A DNA stretch of 64,000 bases, taken from positions 584,222 through 648,221 of the forward strand of contig MNCI01013830.1 of assembly GCA_015680685.1 (NCBI GenBank), in the 5' to 3' direction. Shown in pieces: positions 57,246 to 64,000 of this stretch (position 1 is the first letter of the stretch; each line of letters starts with the position of its first letter). The stretch comes from Gnetum montanum (taxonomy: Eukaryota; Streptophyta; Gnetopsida; Gnetales; Gnetaceae). The position numbers and the translations under genes were made by a program. Below the pieces are notes generated by a model. That model saw nothing but the letters and a program-made list of their open reading frames with translations, was not told the DNA's origin and did no database searches.

Positions 57246-58600
57246 TCAAACACCACCATACTTGAGGTAAGATTTCATTGTAAATGTAAGATTTGTAGTC
57301 CGTGAGCTACAACCTTGCATACTTTAACTTTTTGGGGCTAAGAAATACATTAAAGTTGTTATTGCCTCACTTCAAAAGTGGAAAAAGGTACTTTGTGTAT
57401 ACATTTGGGCTTGGGAAGGCTAAAAGTGTCTTGGGAATGGTCAAAATTAGCATTTTCATAGGTTTTTATAGAGGTATAGCCTCAACTACACTAGAACCAT
57501 ATATTCCCCCATGTTGATGGAATTGATGGGATTTTTCATTTCTAACCTAGTGTAGTCACCACCAAAACCCAAGAAAGATGCAATGTTGGAACTGTTGGAA
57601 TTTTTCATTTTGGAATTAGTGGCATTTTCCATTTTGAAATTGGTGACATTTTCCATTTCCATTTCCATTTTTTCCCAACAATGGCCAACATCGTCAATGT
57701 AGATGGAATTTTCCATAGTTTTTGTAGTTTTGGTAGTTTTGAGAGTTCCTTTAGTTTCCAGCGTTTCCCATGATTTCTAATGTTTTCCAAATTTTTCACA
57801 ATTTTCAACATTTTTCAATACCTTCAATGTAGTCCATCAAGGACAATGTAATTGGAATGGTGTCAACATACTCACAAAGGTCTGTCTACTATTTATAGTA
57901 AATGGGTGGGCTTTGGTGGCTATGATGTATTCCAAAATTACTATAAATGGTAACTACGTTGAGAATTATAACTATTGTAACCTACAAATTGACATCAATC
58001 TATCAATAATCATGACAGTAATGTGCAAGCCCCAAAAATAACAATTCCACACTTATAAAAACCAAACATAGAAATCTTATTTTAGTTCCATCAATTTGGC
58101 AAAATAGCACCATAACTTATTCCATAGGCTAAAAGCACTTTCCAACCAAGAGCCTTTGCAACCTTTCAATACCTTTAAGCAAAATTGGTACCTACACTAG
58201 GCATAGAAACTCCCATGTAATACCATTGCACCAAAGGTGGAACACCAATCCATTATCAAAATTTCTAATTCTATTAAAAACTAGTGTGGAGTTGCTAGAA
58301 ACTGGAATTGGGAAGTATCCATATCATGGGGTGCAAGTGTAGTTAGCTCCAATGAACTTCAAATTTCCTCAAGTAACTTCTCATGCACCTAGCACAAAAT
58401 CTGTACTTTTTTTAACCTACCAGTTTATTTTCCATTTTAATAAAGTCATAGTTCATTGTTATGTAGATCTAAAATCAAGTTTTCATTTCTATGTCTATTT
58501 CCATTCTAAATCTACAATTTCATTTTCATTTATGTTTCATTTTTTTTTAGATTTCCATTCACAATTTCATTTTTGTTTCCACTTGATACTTTCATGAGTC
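57246..58600 (+). repeat. Element F 3' LTR, right end not fixed
   Basis: It starts TCAAACACC, from TGAAACACC. The first 300 bp resemble 50756-51066 (AAAATTAGCATTTT near 57445 and 51000). Inside are C-C-A-T-T-T-T-type word repeats (57600-57700). The end and target duplication could not be found; the 58600 limit is an estimate. Confidence 0.55.
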
Positions 58601-59599
58601 CTTGGATGATAGGCCAAACCATCTAAGGTGCCTTGAATTCCATTTTTTAGAGGCCTTTGAAATTTGAGGTTAAAACTATTCCAACACCTAGGATATTCTA
58701 GTTTCTGTTCCAACATAAAATTTTCCAAGTTCAATGCTTATAATATCATGAGTCATGGTTGACTTGTGATCTATTCTTTATAGTATCATGACTTGGCCAT
58801 GGGTTCTATTTGATCTAAATTTATTAAAAAATATTAAGATTGGTGAAGAAATTTTCAATGAAATGTATATGTATGATATCACCTTGAAGAGATCTCTAGT
58901 CTAGAATAATGATGTTTGGTGAATAATGTCAAAAATGTTGTAAAAATTATTTGAATTTGATTATGATATTTTAACTACTAGATTGGTAGTAAAAGTTTGT
59001 CAATTGGTGTTGATTTTCAATAAAAATGAAATAGGAAAATATGATGAATTGATGGTAAAATTGTTAAGTAGATGCACTAATGAAAATGCTTTTAGAGATT
59101 AGGTAGGGTTGATGTTGATAGAGTTGGGAAGAATTAATGACAGTTTATGGAATGTGAAGAATTAAAGGCTAAGATGAAAATAACAATAGAATAATGATGA
59201 AATAAATCTCCAAACATGAAAATGTCTTACAATTCCTCTATTAATTAAATATAAAAATAATTCCAACATGAAATGTTCCTTTAATTTATAGAAAGTTAAT
59301 GAGACCATACTAAAGAACATGGACCAACTTTTCCCCATTACTTGGAACATTTAAAAATTAAAAAAAAAAAGATGAATTGGGATCATTTTAATCTACATTT
59401 ATCCATTAGTTAATAAAAAATAAAAAAAAGAATATTTTTATTCCCTATTTTGTCCCATTCTAATCCTAATTTATAAACATGACATGTCATAACTTTGATT
59501 TTTTATAATACAAATTATGAATGAAAATTTTTTATGTCTTCTTGTTCTTCCACTTTGGATAATGAAGTTTTCTTACATACCACACTAGAATTAATAGTC
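58601..59599. other. Unassigned AT-rich stretch
   Basis: No coding and no clear repeat. It may include the 3' LTR of the copia element that follows on the minus strand; I could not find a second copy. Confidence 0.3.
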
Positions 59600-60960
59600 C
59601 ATCCTTAAGGGTAAGATGCAAGAACTTGATCTTAATCTCTGATCTTTAGAACTCCTATACTATTATTGAGGTAATGAATCCTATAGGATATAAGAGTTTT
59701 ATTAACAAATAAGCAAGTTGATGATTTGAATCAACATGAATAGGCTTTATGTTTTTCTTCTTTACTTCTTGCTTTATAAAATACTACTAAATATCAATGT
59801 GTTTTGACCTTTTATGATGCACATTATCATTGGATAATTTAATGGCTATTATATGATTATATGAAAGTTTTATGGAAATTTCAATATGAAAGACAAGATT
59901 TTCCATGTGTTTCTTGATCTAAATAATGTATGAATAAATTGTGGCATAGCTATATATTTAAATTCACATGTTCAAAAATTAATTGATGTTTTCTTTTTAA
60001 TTTATAATGTGTTTTATTTCCATGAAATATTAAAAGATTTGATGTAGATTTCCTATTATTGTTATCTCCTCTTCAATTAGCATCTAAGTAGGCATGAAAA
60101 TAATCATCTTCTTTGGTATAAATCAATCCATGATTCATTGTGTCTTTTACATGGCTAAGTAAATGAGTGAATGCATTAAGATGATATTGACTAGGTCCTT
60201 GTGTATATCATGAAAGAAGTGAAGTGAAAAATTATAAGTATAATCTTGTATAACATAAAAATGTGAGTGCTTCAATCATACTTCTATATAGATTTGTGTC
60301 TATGAGAGTTATGTTGTCCTTGTTTTCTAGCTTCATGTTATCTGATACAGGAGAATTGATTAATTATTTTTTGTTGATTTTATATTTCTCTATAATGAAA
60401 GAAGCATACTTACTTTAATGGACTTTGATTTCATTTTTATTTTGATCAATTTTTATTTCAATAAAGTACTTTAGTTCTTCCAATTCTTTCATTTCAAAAT
60501 TCATTCTTCATGTTTGATGCGAATTCTTCTCTTAGATTATCATTTGTTATTGTAAATGCTAGATCATCTATATAAAGTGAGATTGAATCTAGCTATAATG
60601 ACCTATACCAAATTTCAACTTTTTAATTACTATCCTAAAAAAGAACTTAAGCTTCTACCATTTAGTTTTAATGTTTTATAAAGTGCAAACGTCATGAAAG
60701 GCTTGTAGATGATGCTATAGATTGAAGTTATAGGTTTCCTCAAATTTAAGAATGGTATTCATGTTAAGCTACATGATATGGATTTCCCTATGATGCATAT
60801 GGAATATTATTATAATCTTCCAAATATAAATCATGTTTCTAGAAGATAATATTGCTTTATCATTATCAAAGATATTATAGACATAATCTTTGTCTTTAGC
60901 TTCCTAATTATGATGCTCTTATTTTCTATTCCTTTGATCTCTATTTCTATCTTCATCTCA
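59600..60960 (-). pseudogene. pol: Ty1/copia reverse transcriptase and RNase H
   Basis: Read right to left. The catalytic motif near 60570 is LYIDDLAFTITND, the copia YVDDL box. MKELEELKYFIEIKIDQNKN lies near 60490-60440, and SKYASFIIEKYKI near 60400-60370 follows the stop at about 60420. RNase H near 60100-60000 has DANxRGDNNNRKSTSNLLIFHGN. Upstream (to 60960) only traces of the RT start remain. Frameshifts and stops are frequent. This is the only Ty1/copia sequence seen in the window. Confidence 0.85.
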
Positions 60961-62427
60961 CTCTTTTCCAAGGTGTCTACCATGATGATCCATTAGGATT
61001 CTCTAGATTCCTTGGGTGATGATCTCTAGGTTTTTTACCTTGATTCCTTGATGAAGCTCTATCTCTATGCCTATAATCATCTCTATCAAAACTACATGTG
61101 AAAATGAATAAGAATAGGAAGGTAAACTAGATGAATTTCTATGAATTTTGTATATTGTCTTATAGTCCCTTGATATATCACTTCAAAACCTAATAAAGGT
61201 TGTATTCCTTAAGACCCTATGTGTTCTAGGATCTATTCCATCCCATTCCAAATTATTTGCTAAACCTAAACCTACTATTTGATATGTGGAATCTTTAAAA
61301 TATAAGATAGGAGGATGAGAGATAGATCAATGATGATTGAACATCCCAAACTAATATTTACTATTCTCTCTTTCAAATTTAGATGTTATGAGTTTTTTAT
61401 CCTTTCCCTTTTCATGTTCATGTCTTAACTTCATAATAGTATCTCATTTGACATGAGACTTCATTAGTTGATATGATCTAGATATGGTCTAAGTAACCTA
61501 ATAGCCTCCATAGTAATGATTGAGAGCTATTCTCAATACAGTAGTTAGAAGAATTGATGGAATGGATTAGTTGAATAACAAGGCTTTTATGTTCCTCCAC
61601 CTAAACTATTAATCGTTGTAAAAGATGAAAAAATAAGGATACTAAGGATCCAAATAAGCATATGAGACACTCACTTACAATTGTTCAGTTCAATTCTCTT
61701 AAATACAAATCTTGTCATTGTACCTACAAATGTTTTCATTATATAGTTAACTATTGGCCATGTGTGAAGATGTTATGTTTTAAAAAATATTAATTTTTAA
61801 AAATACAAGTTGTTAATGCCTGCATAATGATCATTTATGATACAACTAATCTAGATCACTAGTACCATCGCCTATAATGGCATCAATGATGAGTGGTAAA
61901 TGTGCCAAATGCCTAATCATATATTCTACAAGCATCATGAGGGGCTACATAATAATATATGAATGAGACTAATATGATATCTAGGAATTTAAATATGAGA
62001 TCAAAGGTTGTTGCATTCCCACTTATACTTGTATTAGTCCTTAATGCATATACTTAAGGATAACTAAGGTACATGATGATTGATGTTGTCTAGTCATTAA
62101 TTATATAATATTAAAAAATTAAAATATAAATAATTAATTTAAATAATTTCATATTTATTAAAGTAAATCCTAGACTTGCCTAAGGTAATGAGTTTATATT
62201 TTGAGCTTGTCATACACATCCTAAACTCACATACCCACTAGTCAGTCAACTAATCTATATTGACATAGCAACATCGACTAAGTTACACCAATGCATTAAA
62301 ATCAAGGAAGCTAAAATTATGCTTTGTTATTCATCAAGTATTTTCTACTTAGTGTTAACTATGTGATCCTCTAATTTTTTTATTAGGTTTGAAATAATAA
62401 TTAGATTTATTGGTTCTAAATGACATT
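60961..62427. other. Unassigned, with an Arg-rich minus-strand stretch
   Basis: On the minus strand near 61080-60990 a short stretch reads DDYRHRDRASSRNQGKKPRDHH, basic and hydrophilic, perhaps a capsid-type nucleic-acid-binding tail. Nothing else is recognisable; the rest is AT-rich and has no repeats I can match. Confidence 0.3.
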
Positions 62428-62640
62428 AATCATCATCATCATCCTAGCCTTTTCCTAAAAAATGGGGTCAACTACATGAGTTATTTTTCACCATTTGTCT
62501 CAATAAAAAAATGGATCTATATTTATTTGTAGTTTCTTCAAATTATCTTTGATTATTTTCTCCCATTCTCTTTTGGTCTTCCTTTCAATGGCTTTCATGG
62601 AATAGTAATGTAGCAACCTTTGTTTATAAGTTCATCATTT
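62428..62640 (-). mobile_element. RTE-type LINE, 3' end
   Basis: On the minus strand the coding end reads KTKREWEKIIKDNLKKL near 62590-62540 and DKW then KITHVVDP near 62510-62470. This is followed by a TGATGATGATGATG tail (plus-strand 62431-62443). The closing [RK]-x-x-W-R-x-x-[IT]-H-V-x-D-P and the short GAT tail are typical of plant RTE elements. The rest of the element is truncated, as usual for LINEs. Confidence 0.8.
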
Positions 62641-63319
62641 GATCTTCTTTACACATGTCCACATGATTCAAGATACAATTCTTATGGGTTATCTAAAATA
62701 GAAGCCACTCAACATCTTCCTTTAATATTTATATTATGTATTTTATCTCTTCTAGTAACATTCAACATCTATTAAAGATCAAGTAGATTCACTTTTATAG
62801 GACCATAAGGTAGTTTTAAGTATTTATTTTCTTTTTTCTAACCTAGATAATGTCACCAATATTAAATTTTTTAAAGTAGATGAAGAAATAAGTAGATTCT
62901 ACTATTACACTTTATACTTCATAATAAAATAGATGTGCAACATAGTAGATATTCTAGGAGGGAAAAGCACTTCACAATAACTACAAAGATAAAGATGGAT
63001 TTCAAAATGAAACCTAAAAGATTTAGAATCCAAGAGCAAGCCTTACAAAATCTCTAATTACAATGGCCTAAAATTTCATTGAAGAATAAAAAGGCATTAG
63101 AGACTCTTAAATCATATAAAAAATTCCAATTTATAGCAAGAATAGAAAATTTTATAGACAAAGATAGAACAATTTATTAGAGATGATAAAGAAGAATCCA
63201 AAGTAATTTTAGTATTCATTTTATAGTAAAAGAAGAAAAGTCTATTTTTTTCTTAAACATATTGAAAATTTTTATCAATCCTTAGCTATGATAGAATATA
63301 AGATTTTCATAACAATTAT
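62641..63319. other. Unassigned AT-rich stretch
   Basis: I see no coding or repeat structure that I can support. Confidence 0.3.
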
Positions 63320-64000
63320 AATACATTGTTCATTTCTTTTTATGACACATGGTAGATGATAAAGGAACTATCATTATGAAAAGCTATTGATGCAAATAAC
63401 ATATATGTAGGAATGCTTAAATAGAAAGGACCATTTGAAAGAAGTTAAATTTGCCTATGGAAGTGCAGTTAGTAAAGGAATGGTGCATCAATAGAGTAGT
63501 TATGCTCTTTAGAAGAGAAGACAACAAATATAAAAATAATTTTAAATTGATTGTAATTAGTAATACTTTTTCTAAGATTCTAGATACTATTCTAGAATCT
63601 ATTCTTGGAAGATGAGCTAAAGAAAGTTTAACACATGTAATTTTCTAGGTAGGATTTAGGCAACAACATTATAATATAGATTATCTCATTACTTTAAAAT
63701 TTTTTATGAACAAAGAAAAAGGTCCATATAATAAATTTTTTATTTACTTTGAACCGATATGATTTTGTCATTCAAGGTAAGTTATTGAGGCACTTGAAAA
63801 ATTTCAACGTTCTCAATATAATGTTATATGCTATGCAAAAAATTTATAAAGAGGTATGTATTTCATTTATAAATGGAGAATAAATAATTTTATTTAGTAG
63901 TTTTGTTGATGTTAAACAAAGATGTGAGATTTCTCTTACTTTATTTAGGTTTTTTATTTTTATTTTTGATAAACTTAAAGAGTAGATGTGTAAAATAATA
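63320..64000 (+). pseudogene. Non-LTR reverse transcriptase fragment, runs off the window
   Basis: Plus-strand translation shows NTFSKILDTILES near 63560, VGFRQQHYNIDYLITLKFF near 63650 (the G-F-R...T-x-D block of LINE RTs), a region where the F-x-D-x-x-x-A-F-D box is decayed, and KQRCEISLTLFRFFI near 63915-63950 (the G-x-x-Q-G-C-x-L-S-P-x-L-F block). This is a LINE of another type than the RTE fragment at 62428. Stops and frameshifts are many. Confidence 0.75.

Overview
The window looks like heterochromatic intergenic DNA from a large plant genome. Everything I can identify is retrotransposon: Ty3/gypsy of the Tat and Athila groups, one Ty1/copia fragment and two LINE fragments. I see no intact host gene, tRNA, rRNA or CRISPR. 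Every coding region is broken by stops and frameshifts. Many stops sit where a related copy has Trp, Gln or Arg, as expected from C-to-T decay at methylated cytosines. I cannot name the species; old, slowly removed elements would suit a gymnosperm or another giant plant genome.

The left two thirds (1-44300) is a three-level nest. Element E (Tat-type, minus) is outermost; only its gag start is present, at 1-901 and from 44268 rightward. Element B (Athila-type, minus, 902-44267, about 12.3 kb without its guests) is inserted in E's gag. Two Tat-type elements then inserted in B. D (plus, 3660-16117, 12458 bp, target duplication AGAAT) lies in B's third ORF. A (minus, 25520-44122, 18603 bp, target duplication ATATA) lies in B's 5' LTR. 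LTR edges, target duplications, primer binding sites and polypurine tracts were read from the sequence.

D and A share one plan: LTR, primer binding site, leader with short palindromic-word arrays, gag, a proline-rich repeat linker with protease, a spacer of 25-45 bp repeats (J1), RT, RNase H, a second archaeal-type RNase H, integrase, a second spacer (J2), a 3' UTR ending in a hairpin that overlaps the polypurine tract, LTR. A also carries, between protease and RT and on the opposite strand, an apparent eight-exon gene (32549-37217) with its own TATA-like box. Exons 2-3 resemble an NIF/FCP1-type HAD phosphatase lacking its catalytic aspartates, exon 4 resembles the third-ORF protein of Athila/Tat elements, and exon 7 is helical. 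A decayed relative of its 3' half lies at 51075-52515, there on the same strand as the neighbouring pol.

The right third holds unassigned repeats (44330-48660, including a palindromic-word region), a deletion derivative F1 (48700-51066), a decayed Tat-type element F (pol 52840-56200, LTR from 57246), a copia pol fragment (59600-60960, minus), an RTE-type LINE 3' end (62428-62640, minus) and a non-LTR reverse transcriptase running off the window end (63320-64000, plus).
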